Under the pieces are notes generated by a model. The model was not told where the DNA came from. It was given only the letters and a program-made list of their open reading frames with translations, and ran no database searches. A program made the position numbers and the translations under genes. Positions 1-7,030 of a DNA stretch of 34,265 bases are shown here, piece by piece (positions within the stretch are counted from its first letter, which is position 1; every line of letters begins with the position of its first letter). This DNA comes from an uncultured Verrucomicrobiales bacterium. GTDB taxonomy: Bacteria; Verrucomicrobiota; Verrucomicrobiia; Limisphaerales; UBA1100. The DNA lies in contig CAJWKQ010000010.1 in NCBI GenBank assembly GCA_913041895.1, positions 1 to 34,265 on the forward strand, in the 5' to 3' direction.

Positions 1-202
1 CAGAAAACCCTGAGAGACCCAATTCTCCCAATGTTCTCCCTATGTCTAGAGTGATGTTGGTGTGTGGAATTCTTCGATTTAGTGAATCTCGGTGATTCTA
101 GGAGGAATTAGGGAGAACAGTGGGTTTGAAATGGAGATCCTCTGAACTTCTCTGAGTCAGGATTGTGGGGTAGGATTCTCTCAGCAATGAAAAAACTAAT
201 TC
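1..202 (+). repeat. Direct leader repeat, copy A
   Basis: This segment matches 795-999. The first 47 bases are identical to 795-841, and the rest aligns by eye at roughly 70-80% with a few 1-2 base gaps. The match runs through the start codon into the first five codons of the gene at 187, where both copies read ATGAAA...CTAATTC. Within the copy, 27-40 and 111-124 form an inverted repeat (13 of 14 positions), so a large imperfect hairpin is possible. The left end is the window edge, so the true length is unknown. It could be a duplicated promoter/leader or a MITE-like element. Confidence 0.8.
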
Positions 203-570
203 CAATTTTGATAGGTTTGGTGGTGGTGGGATGTACGATGAATCAATCTGCCAACACAAACGAGGGCAACAACACTCCCAAGCAGAAGGTGGTTGGGGAA
301 TATGAAGGCAAGTTAAAAGAAGCGGGTTACAAATTTATCTTACTAGATAATGGTGTTAAAGTAAATTATTCGAATAGCACGAAAACCAACGAATCTAAAT
401 GGTCAGTAGTAAAAGGAGAAATACATGTTTTTAATTCCACCAACAAACCTGGATGGACATTCGTATTTAAAATCAATAAAGATAAAAGCCTTACTAGGAT
501 TTCAGCTATAACACCAGATGGAAAACGGAGAGACTATAAAAACCAAGGAACTTACAAAAAGATCAAATAA
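187..570 (+). CDS. Small lipoprotein of unknown function
   Basis: The 127-aa product starts MKKLIPILIG and has a lipobox ending VVVGC with Cys at residue 16, so it is probably lipidated and anchored in the outer membrane. I chose the ATG at 187 over the in-frame ATG at 163 because it gives a clean lipoprotein signal and matches the aligned start at 984. After a low-complexity Asn/Thr linker, the mature part (VVGEYEG ... KFILLDNGVKV ... KWSVVKGEIHV) reads as alternating beta strands. From memory, this resembles small beta-rich lipoproteins common in marine Verrucomicrobiota; no function is known to me. It is AT-rich. The leader upstream is the duplicated repeat, which suggests it belongs to a multicopy family. 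Confidence 0.8.
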   Translation: MKKLIPILIGLVVVGCTMNQSANTNEGNNTPKQKVVGEYEGKLKEAGYKFILLDNGVKVNYSNSTKTNESKWSVVKGEIHVFNSTNKPGWTFVFKINKDKSLTRISAITPDGKRRDYKNQGTYKKIK

Positions 571-794
571 CTCCCAAGTCTCCAAGTAGATCTCACATAT
601 CTCGACACAGATTACGCAGTTGTCTCCACGACTAATTCTCTGAGACACCTCTGAACCCAATCCGAGAAATCCCCCAAACCCACAGACTCCAATTGGGATA
701 GTGTGGAAAAGAGTGGGTTGTGTTATGGGAATCGAACCCAACGAACATCGAATCCCCCGTTTTCAGGGAAAATACAGCTATCACACTGATCACT
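571..794. other. Intergenic segment before leader repeat copy B
   Basis: The gap between the lipoprotein stop and the next gene is 413 nt. Its right part (795-983) is leader repeat copy B. I see no convincing gene in 571-794: the short open frames here have no recognisable protein features. The only structured element is the tRNA-T-arm-like 17-mer at 725-741. No poly-T-tailed terminator hairpin is evident after 570. Confidence 0.5.
725..741 (-). repeat. tRNA T-arm-like 17-mer, copy 1
   Basis: Read on the minus strand this is TTGGGTTCGATTCCCAT: a TTCGATT seven-base loop closed by TGGG/CCCA, which is the shape of a tRNA or tmRNA T-arm. A near-identical copy (16 of 17) lies at 3475-3491 in the same orientation. 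No acceptor, D-arm or anticodon partners could be folded around it, so it is not a complete tRNA. It may be a remnant of a tRNA-gene attachment site. It could also be chance. Confidence 0.4.
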
Positions 795-999
795 CAGAAA
801 ACCCTGAGAGACCCAATTCTCCCAATGTTCTCCCTATGTCTCAGTAATGTGGGGGTGTGGGATTCTTCGTTTCAACCAATCTCAGTGTTTCTTCGGGGAA
901 TTGGTGAGAACGGTGGGATTGAGATGGAGATTCTCTTCTAAACTTCTCTGGATCATTATGGTGGGGTAGCATTATCTCAGACAATGAAAGTACTAATTC
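795..999 (+). repeat. Direct leader repeat, copy B
   Basis: This is the second copy of the element at 1-202. It sits immediately in front of, and runs into, the esterase gene at 984. It keeps the internal inverted repeat in weaker form (821-834 against 904-917, with two mismatches and one wobble). The two downstream proteins are unrelated beyond their first residues, so this is duplication of a leader rather than of a whole gene. Confidence 0.8.
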
Positions 1000-1883
1000 A
1001 TATTGTCAGAGCTTTGTTGATTGTGATGGGGGTTTTGGTCACCGATCTTCAGGCTCAGGATGTCAGCTCAACCCCCGTCCTGCAAAGCGGCGATGACCTC
1101 AAACTGAAGTCTGGAAACAACCTTCTGAAAATCAACTTTAAGGGTGTCGTCAGGGAGCTCTTTATCGAATTTCCGGCCGAAATAAAAAAGGGAAAGCGAT
1201 ATCCGGTCGTCTTCGGATTCCATGGAGACGGCGGCCCCAAGGAAGCCTACAATCGCCGCCTCTCTCCCTATGTCACGAAATACAACATTATTGGCATCAG
1301 CATCCAAGGAACACCCAAGCGCGTTGGTTCACATGCGTCTTCCTGGGATCATCACAAGGGCTCGAATGTCGACGTCGACGATATAGGTTTTGTTCAGTAT
1401 CTGGTTGACTACCTCAACAAGACTAAGCGTGCCGATTTGAAACGCATCTATGCGACAGGAGGCTCCAGTGGCGGGCTCTTTTGCTATCGCTTAGCGAAAG
1501 AGACCCAACTCTTTGCCGCCATTGGTCCGACCAAATGCGGAATGATCAAAGGAAGTCATGAGCCTGATTCAAATATATCGCCTCTTTCCGTCATGCAAGT
1601 AATAGGCAACCAAGACAAAAGCTTCAACGGCAGTAACAAGAGGCTAACAATGTACTCGGCTGAACAACGCATTGAGATCTGGCGTAATTTTCTCAAGTGC
1701 AATCCCAAACCATCAATCAACACGAAGATCATGGACATGACCATCAAGACCTACGTCAACGACGAAGGGCTTGAGGTTGTCTACTGCATGCTCCATGGCG
1801 TAGGTCATGCTATTCCGAAACAGATCATACCAGTGATGGACGAATTGATAGTGGAATTTTTCCTGAGACACAAAAAGCTTTAG
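984..1883 (+). CDS. Secreted CE1/PHB-depolymerase-like esterase
   Basis: The 299-aa alpha/beta hydrolase has a signal peptide (residues 1 to about 24, ending LQAQ). Motifs in order are VVFGFHGDGG (oxyanion region, about 75-84), TGGSSGGLF (G-x-S-x-G, nucleophile Ser161) and GVGHAIP near the C terminus (probable catalytic His275). The GxSxGG elbow and the N-terminal HGDGG fit the poly(3-hydroxybutyrate) depolymerase/feruloyl esterase (CE1, LpqC-like) group. That group hydrolyses ester bonds in polymers or ester side groups of polysaccharides. The substrate cannot be told from sequence. Two beta-helix genes follow, which suggests a carbohydrate-related role. The upstream region and first codons come from the leader repeat. 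Confidence 0.8.
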   Translation: MKVLIHIVRALLIVMGVLVTDLQAQDVSSTPVLQSGDDLKLKSGNNLLKINFKGVVRELFIEFPAEIKKGKRYPVVFGFHGDGGPKEAYNRRLSPYVTKYNIIGISIQGTPKRVGSHASSWDHHKGSNVDVDDIGFVQYLVDYLNKTKRADLKRIYATGGSSGGLFCYRLAKETQLFAAIGPTKCGMIKGSHEPDSNISPLSVMQVIGNQDKSFNGSNKRLTMYSAEQRIEIWRNFLKCNPKPSINTKIMDMTIKTYVNDEGLEVVYCMLHGVGHAIPKQIIPVMDELIVEFFLRHKKL

Positions 1884-1884
1884 A

Positions 1885-2022
1885 CACAAGAACCGATTGC
1901 TGAATACGGCCGTGGATAAATTGGCGGCTCTGAACGAATATCCTGAGAAGAACTAAAAGATAGACTATGAGCACGTGACCAGCCTTCGCAAGGCCCCCCG
2001 GAACAAAGAAGAAAAAATATGA
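1885..2022 (+). pseudogene. Possible 3' remnant of a decayed coding sequence
   Basis: One reading frame from 1885 to the TGA at 2020-2022 reads like protein (RLLNTAVDKLAALNEYPEKN, stop, then a KIDYEHVTSLRKAP... tail). It is broken only by a TAA at 1954-1956. The final TGA overlaps the ATG at 2019 as ATGA, the arrangement expected of a translationally coupled upstream gene. There is no start codon with an open frame long enough to be a gene, and I do not recognise the family. It may simply be a chance open stretch of 45 codons. Confidence 0.25.
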
Positions 2023-3392
2023 AGCCAATTATATCTGTCATTCCCTTGTTTCTTTTCGTCCTGATTACACATTGCAGCAGCGCTGATTATTACGTCGATT
2101 CGGTCAATGGATCAGATAACAATGACGGTCTTTCGATACGCAAGCCTTGGAAGTCGCATAAGAAAGCGGAGTCAGTATCACTGAAGGCAGGAGATGTAGT
2201 CCATTTCAAGAAAGGATCCGCCTTCTCAGGTAATATTCGGATCAGTGAATCTGGCACAGCGGCCAAACCGATCCGGCTGACTTCCTATGGGAAGGGCGAG
2301 CTGCCCAAGTTTACCAATCCCACTACTCGTGATGCCAGCGGTAACGCGATTACCCTTGGCGGCGACCACATCATTGTAGAAAACCTGCATTTTCACGATA
2401 CCCCGGGGCAATACGTATCGGGGATGATCATCATGACGAGACTGGCCGCGCTCCGTATCGAACACGGTGCGAACCACTGTATTATCCGAAACAATGAATT
2501 CATCAAGACCGGTCAGGGCATCATGTCAGCTGGCGAGCATACCTTGATAACAAAGAATTATCTGGATGGACCGAGTTATGCACTATGGCGAACGTCAAAA
2601 AGTAGCTGGGGACCGATGGGGATACACTTAAATATCGGAAACCAGGAAGTTTCATACAACACTATTAAGAACTTTGGGACCAAAGACAGCCCATGGGGTT
2701 CAGACGGCGGCGCTATCGAAATAGATTGTGGCAGATATCATAAGAAAAATATCTACATTCACCATAACTATTCAGAAGGAAATGCCGGATTCATTGAATC
2801 CAGCTGGGATTACGATTGGCCACGATATCGACAGGAAATCCATAACTGGAGAGTGTCCTTCAATGTGTGCTACGATGGACAATCATGGCTGTTCATGTTG
2901 GCACCATGCACTGGCATCTATTTTGATAACAATACGATAGCCAGATACAATGGATTCGGGAGGTCCCAAAATGCCTGCGCCCGTATTGATGTTCGGGGTG
3001 GGAGGCCGGTTGGTAAACCTTCTGGAGCTCATTTCAGAAACAATCTGTTCATCTATTCGTCCTCTCCTTATACCGGCAATCGATCTGGTGGCGCCCTGAA
3101 GACAGCTAACTGGTACTCAAAGTATAAATCCCCCAGCACTAAATATAAGGGTGACAGCAATCAGGCAGGAAGCGGCGATCCGGGCCTTGTCGATCTTGAT
3201 AAACAAGATTATCACCTCAAAGCAGATAGCCCATTACGCGGTAAAGCAATAAACCTAAGCGAGTTCTATAAATCGGACTTCGACGGTCGTCCATTGCCTA
3301 AGACCGGCAACTGGGATATCGGTGCGATTCAATACAACGCGAACAAGCCGACCAAAGCATTGCAGCCGAAACAGCGTCGCCCTTACCCTTAA
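2019..3392 (+). CDS. Secreted right-handed parallel beta-helix protein
   Basis: The 457-aa product has a signal peptide (about 1-22, ending HCSSA). The mature N terminus, YYVDSVNGSDNNDGLS...PWKS, is the usual opening of polysaccharide-lyase-like beta-helix proteins. The middle is a run of coils with the pattern hydrophobic-x-N-N-x-hydrophobic (IIRNNEF, ISYNTI-like, IYIHHNYSEGN, FDNNTI, FRNNLFIY). The C terminus (DPGLVDLDKQDYHLKADSPLRG ... DFDGRPLPKTGNWDIGAIQY, given in part) is the standard closing motif of this family. It probably binds or cleaves a polysaccharide outside the cytoplasm. No catalytic Asp/Arg set can be assigned by eye, so lyase activity is an inference from the fold. Confidence 0.85.
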   Translation: MKPIISVIPLFLFVLITHCSSADYYVDSVNGSDNNDGLSIRKPWKSHKKAESVSLKAGDVVHFKKGSAFSGNIRISESGTAAKPIRLTSYGKGELPKFTNPTTRDASGNAITLGGDHIIVENLHFHDTPGQYVSGMIIMTRLAALRIEHGANHCIIRNNEFIKTGQGIMSAGEHTLITKNYLDGPSYALWRTSKSSWGPMGIHLNIGNQEVSYNTIKNFGTKDSPWGSDGGAIEIDCGRYHKKNIYIHHNYSEGNAGFIESSWDYDWPRYRQEIHNWRVSFNVCYDGQSWLFMLAPCTGIYFDNNTIARYNGFGRSQNACARIDVRGGRPVGKPSGAHFRNNLFIYSSSPYTGNRSGGALKTANWYSKYKSPSTKYKGDSNQAGSGDPGLVDLDKQDYHLKADSPLRGKAINLSEFYKSDFDGRPLPKTGNWDIGAIQYNANKPTKALQPKQRRPYP

Positions 3393-3474
3393 ACCCCCTG
3401 CTCTCATCCAATCATCTCACTTAAACTATCAGTCACGATGAGATCCAATTGCAAATCTGAAATTGCGGCTGGTG

Positions 3475-3491
3475 ATGGGAATCAAACCCAA
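3475..3491 (-). repeat. tRNA T-arm-like 17-mer, copy 2
   Basis: This matches 725-741 at 16 of 17 positions in the same orientation. On the minus strand it reads TTGGGTTTGATTCCCAT and is followed by CACCAGCCGC, which resembles the end of a tRNA or tmRNA acceptor. No complete cloverleaf or tmRNA body was found. It lies in the 150-nt gap between the two beta-helix genes. Confidence 0.4.
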
Positions 3492-3542
3492 TAAGCTATT
3501 CATGGCGTTGACAGTATTAGTTCCGCCCATCAGTTTTTTGCC

Positions 3543-4880
3543 ATGAGCAATGTAACCCGATTCGGGGCCGTTGGAGACGGAACAACTGACGATACTGAAG
3601 CCATTACTCACGCGGCTTCTCAAGGAGATGGAATGCTGCATTTCCCGCCGGGAACATATCGGATTACCCAACCTATTGAAATCAAGCTGACTAAACATGG
3701 GCCTCTTGGAATCGAAGGCACTGGCGGTACTGCACGCATCATCATGGCAGGCAAAGGGCCGGCTTTCAGGCTAATCGGCACCCATGGCGGCACAGGTGAC
3801 CCGGGCAGCCGCAAAGGTAACGTAGCCTCACATCAGCGAATGCCGACCATCCGCAATATCGAAGTGGAAGGCGCACACACAGAAGCCGATGGCTTTGAGC
3901 TGATCGAGACCATGCAGTCGGTATTCGAGGGAGTCATGGTTACGCGCTGCCGTCATGGAATTCACCTCATAAAGCGCAACCGCAATGTGCTCATATCTCA
4001 CTGCCATATTTATTTTAATACTGGAGTGGGAATTTACCTGGATGGAGTTAATCTTCATCAGATCAATATCGCCTCCAGCCACATCAGCTATAACCGATTG
4101 GGCGGCATCCGCCTCGAGGAATCAGAGGTACGCAACCTCCAGATCACCGGCAATGACATTGAGTACAACAACCATCGCTCACACGAAACCGAACCTGAAC
4201 CTACAGCTGAAATCTACATTGATACTTCTACTGAAGGAGCCAGTGTAAATGAGGTGACTATCGCCTCCAATACCATCCAAGCCACCGACTCTCCAGAAGG
4301 CGCAAATATACGCATTAAAGAAAAATCTGACACCTCGCGACCTCCAGGGCTCTTTGCCATCTCCGGCAATATTATTGGCAGTCAGGAAAATAATGTTCAC
4401 CTGACCGGCTGTTACGGTATCGCCATTGCTGGAAACTGTATTTATTCGTGTAAGCAAAATAATTTGCTCATCGAAAATTCAAAATTGATCAATGTCAGTG
4501 GCAATACCTTCCGCCGGCACACACCCAAGTATGGAACAGGCGTAAGTTTTACGCAGTGTACTGACATTACTTTTACCGGTTGTTCCATTCACGATGAAAC
4601 CGAAGAAGGACAGCCCGATTTGCCTGCGCTTCTACGACTCGACAATTGCAAACGAATCAATATAACCGGCAGTCAGTTTATTAATGGATTGGTTGGAATT
4701 GCAGCTTCCAGCACCCATCATTCCCTGATTAGTTCTAATACCATCCATGATGAAAGGAAAAAGCCGATCGCCCGAAACGGTATTCGATTCGACAATACTG
4801 GAGAAGGGAATCTTGCGGCACACAACTCCATCGGCCCCTGTAAAAGCGAATCCATCGAAGGTAGGATTCATTCGGAATAA
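3543..4880 (+). CDS. Pectate-lyase-3-type beta-helix protein without signal peptide
   Basis: The 445-aa product starts MSNVTRFGAVGDGTTDDT. This is the signature of the Pectate_lyase_3 fold (FGAxGDGxTDDTxAI), as seen in GH28/GH55-like and phage tail-spike beta-helices. PPGTYRI follows at about residues 38-44. The rest is beta-helix coils (ISHCHIYFN, IASSHISYNRLGGI, ITGNDIEYNN, ISGNIIGS, ITGSQFINGL). Unlike its neighbours it has no signal peptide: the fold signature starts at residue 7. An overlapping 14-codon reading frame, MALTVLVPPISFLP, ends inside this start (ATGA at 3543), so an original secretion signal may have been lost by frameshift. Polysaccharide binding or cleavage is likely; the substrate is unknown. 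Confidence 0.8.
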   Translation: MSNVTRFGAVGDGTTDDTEAITHAASQGDGMLHFPPGTYRITQPIEIKLTKHGPLGIEGTGGTARIIMAGKGPAFRLIGTHGGTGDPGSRKGNVASHQRMPTIRNIEVEGAHTEADGFELIETMQSVFEGVMVTRCRHGIHLIKRNRNVLISHCHIYFNTGVGIYLDGVNLHQINIASSHISYNRLGGIRLEESEVRNLQITGNDIEYNNHRSHETEPEPTAEIYIDTSTEGASVNEVTIASNTIQATDSPEGANIRIKEKSDTSRPPGLFAISGNIIGSQENNVHLTGCYGIAIAGNCIYSCKQNNLLIENSKLINVSGNTFRRHTPKYGTGVSFTQCTDITFTGCSIHDETEEGQPDLPALLRLDNCKRINITGSQFINGLVGIAASSTHHSLISSNTIHDERKKPIARNGIRFDNTGEGNLAAHNSIGPCKSESIEGRIHSE

Positions 4881-4938
4881 TAACTCAAAACTTTTCCGTT
4901 TGCCTTCCTCATGACCTTTGCCATTCTCTTTTCAACCT

Positions 4939-6087
4939 ATGATTAAACCCTTAATCACTTGTCTGTTTGCTGGCTGCCTCTTGGCAGGAAATCTACTGGC
5001 CGATGAAACTGAAGGGCCATTAAAGCCCCACTTGGGAAAACCACACCATGATTTGCAGCAGCTATTCAAAGGAGAGCGATTTGGTAATATCGTCGTATCA
5101 ATGAAAGGTACGGTGATTGCCACGTGGGGAACCAGTCACGTACGAGCCCGGCGGAGTACCGATGGTGGCAAAACGTGGGACCCTGAGATTGTGATTGCCA
5201 AACCCGGATTCCAAACCGGAGGACTGACAGTCAATGAAACTAATGGTGACATTATTGCCTTTGTTGAAGACCGCCATCCGCCGGCCCCCATCCACATATA
5301 CGTAAGTAGTGATGACGGTAAATCCTGGAAAAAAATCCCGACCAATATAAAGCCGGACTCAAAAGGGAACGCCCCCTCCATGCATATGAACGAACACGGC
5401 ATTACCCTACGCCATGGCAAACACAAGGGGCGACTCATCAGGCCTTCACGCTGGTACGCCGGAAAAAACGACCGTTCCCTTTGGCCAAAACATTTCACTA
5501 ATGCTATTTACAGTGATGACGACGGCAAGACCTGGAAGACCAGCGATCCCTTCCCCGCCAAGGGAACCGGTGAAGCAATGATTGCTGAATTAAGCGATGG
5601 AACCATTTATTACAACTCCCGCCGGCATTGGGCCGAAGAGGGAGCTAATCCGCGAAGACGTTGGACCGCCACAAGCACAGATGGTGGCCACACTTGGGAG
5701 AATTTAAAATTTTGTGAGGTTCTTCCTGATGGACCACAGAACACTAACTACGGCTGCATGGCTGGCCTAACCCGGCTTGCTGTTAAGGATCGCGATATCC
5801 TTATATACAGCAACTGCGATAGCCCCAAGGGTCGAGACCATGGAACCGTTTGGGCAAGCTTCGACGGCGGGAAAACCTGGCCCATCAAAAAACTAGTTTA
5901 TGAAGGACGCCACGCCTATTCCTCTATTACCTCGGGCCGCCCGGGAACCATTACTGAAGGAATGATTTTCCACCATTTTGAGGGTGGGCCCAAAGGAGGG
6001 TCTACTGTTGCACGCTTTAACCTCGCATGGATTATAGATGGCGGAAAATCCACCGGCGATGGAGCCGTCCCAACGAATCTAAACTAA
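4939..6087 (+). CDS. Secreted sialidase-like BNR/Asp-box protein
   Basis: The 382-aa six-bladed-propeller protein belongs to the exo-sialidase/neuraminidase superfamily. I prefer the ATG at 4939 (MIKPLITCLFAGCLLAGNLLA, signal peptide) over the in-frame ATG at 4918, which adds seven residues before the signal. Five Asp boxes (S-x-D-x-G-x-T-W) are visible: STDGGKTW (73-80), SSDDGKSW (123-130), SDDDGKTW (192-199), STDGGHTW (246-253) and SFDGGKTW (307-314). A Glu in GTGEAMIAELSDG and Arg in RPSRW fit the conserved catalytic layout. The classical N-terminal RIP motif is not evident, so true sialidase activity is uncertain. Related PVC proteins sit in glycan clusters. The LRR-VHL gene follows after 13 nt and is probably co-transcribed. 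Confidence 0.85.
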   Translation: MIKPLITCLFAGCLLAGNLLADETEGPLKPHLGKPHHDLQQLFKGERFGNIVVSMKGTVIATWGTSHVRARRSTDGGKTWDPEIVIAKPGFQTGGLTVNETNGDIIAFVEDRHPPAPIHIYVSSDDGKSWKKIPTNIKPDSKGNAPSMHMNEHGITLRHGKHKGRLIRPSRWYAGKNDRSLWPKHFTNAIYSDDDGKTWKTSDPFPAKGTGEAMIAELSDGTIYYNSRRHWAEEGANPRRRWTATSTDGGHTWENLKFCEVLPDGPQNTNYGCMAGLTRLAVKDRDILIYSNCDSPKGRDHGTVWASFDGGKTWPIKKLVYEGRHAYSSITSGRPGTITEGMIFHHFEGGPKGGSTVARFNLAWIIDGGKSTGDGAVPTNLN

Positions 6088-6100
6088 TTTTAACAGCAAG

Positions 6101-6955
6101 ATGAAAAAAATCTTATTTAGTGTATTATTAATTGCTCTAGTGCCAACGGTTTTGTCGGCTGAAAAATCCCTCATTGAATCAATTGAAAAGAGTGGAGGCC
6201 TGATCCTGCCATGGCCCGGTAAAGCTAACAGCTGGGAAGTCGAGTTTCATCTTCGTGGACGCGAACTCACTGATGATGGGCTGGCTAATGTGGCCTCACT
6301 GAAAAGTGTCATCGCTCTCAACCTACGTGACACTCAGATTACCAGCGCAGGGTTGATTCACCTTAAAGCACTATCCAAATTAAAACGCCTGCATCTTGAG
6401 CGAACCAAAATCGATGACAGCGGCATCAACCATTTGGCCGGCCTCCAGAATCTCGAATATCTGAATCTCTATGGCACCAAAATTACTGATAAAGCTCTTG
6501 AGCAACTAAAAGACCTAAAAAACCTAAAACAACTTTACGTGTGGCAGACTGAAGTGACCGATGCAGGTGTTGAAGAGCTCGAGAAATCCTTACCCAACCT
6601 GAAAGTGGTCCGTGGAATAGACCTCAGCAAAATCGTTATTGTTAAAAAACCCGTAACCACGACGCAAGAGAACTTGAAATGGATGCCAGAAGGGGGACCT
6701 GAAAAACCTCCTTCAAAATCCAAGACCGGCTCTTTCACCATTATTACCTTCCAGAATAAGAGCAATAAAAACACCAAGCTCTATTGGATCGATTACGGAG
6801 GTAGTAAAAAACTTTATGGTGAAATAGCCAAAGGTCAGGAACGTAAACAAAATACCTATTCTGATGCAGTATGGCTAATCACAGATGATAAGGAAAAACC
6901 CTTGGGTTATTTTGTAGCAGGAACCAAGGAGGCGCTGGCTATCATCCCGAAATAA
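6101..6955 (+). CDS. Exported LRR protein with C-terminal VHL beta domain
   Basis: The 284-aa product has a signal peptide (1 to about 19, ending VLSA). Residues 50-170 hold four to five leucine-rich repeats of the PVC type (LTDDGLANVASLKSVIALNLRDTQ; later ITDKALEQLKDLKNL, VTDAGVEEL). A Pro/Lys-rich linker follows. Residues 211-283 match the VHL beta domain: ITFQNKS, YWIDYGG, LYGEIAKG, TYSDAVWLITDD, GYFVAG. Compared from memory with human pVHL, W88, Y98 and W117 of the hydroxyproline pocket correspond without gaps to W229, Y239 and W258. S111 is replaced by T252, and H115 by A256. Bacterial VHL-beta proteins are known as a family but have no established role. Ligand binding in the periplasm is an inference. 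Confidence 0.85.
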   Translation: MKKILFSVLLIALVPTVLSAEKSLIESIEKSGGLILPWPGKANSWEVEFHLRGRELTDDGLANVASLKSVIALNLRDTQITSAGLIHLKALSKLKRLHLERTKIDDSGINHLAGLQNLEYLNLYGTKITDKALEQLKDLKNLKQLYVWQTEVTDAGVEELEKSLPNLKVVRGIDLSKIVIVKKPVTTTQENLKWMPEGGPEKPPSKSKTGSFTIITFQNKSNKNTKLYWIDYGGSKKLYGEIAKGQERKQNTYSDAVWLITDDKEKPLGYFVAGTKEALAIIPK

Positions 6956-6970
6956 GCGCCACCTGCTTAC

Positions 6971-6999
6971 TTGAGATTTTCTACTGATCTTGTTAAATT
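6971..6999 (+). promoter_or_regulatory. Candidate sigma70-type promoter for the DUF1501 gene
   Basis: TTGAGA at 6971-6976 (5 of 6 to the -35 consensus) is followed, after exactly 17 nt, by TAAATT at 6994-6999 (4 of 6 to the -10). Transcription would start about 25 nt before the ATG at 7031. The purine-rich AGGGA just before that ATG is unusually close for a ribosome binding site. This is a consensus match only. Confidence 0.4.
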
Positions 7000-7030
7000 G
7001 GGTTGGTTTTTGGAGCGTCTCTATTAGGGA

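Noticed and set aside
502-741. A 79-codon minus-strand frame overlapping the end of the first lipoprotein
   Set aside because: It is antisense to a well-supported gene and intergenic sequence, with low-complexity hydrophobic content and no family resemblance.
725-741. A complete tRNA or tmRNA gene on the minus strand
   Set aside because: Only a T-arm-like segment can be folded; no acceptor, D-arm or anticodon arm of the right spacing was found here or at 3475-3491.
720-941. A 73-codon open frame in the leader repeat region
   Set aside because: It covers the T-arm-like 17-mer and repeat copy B, has no recognisable protein features, and the matching frame in copy A is not maintained as a protein.
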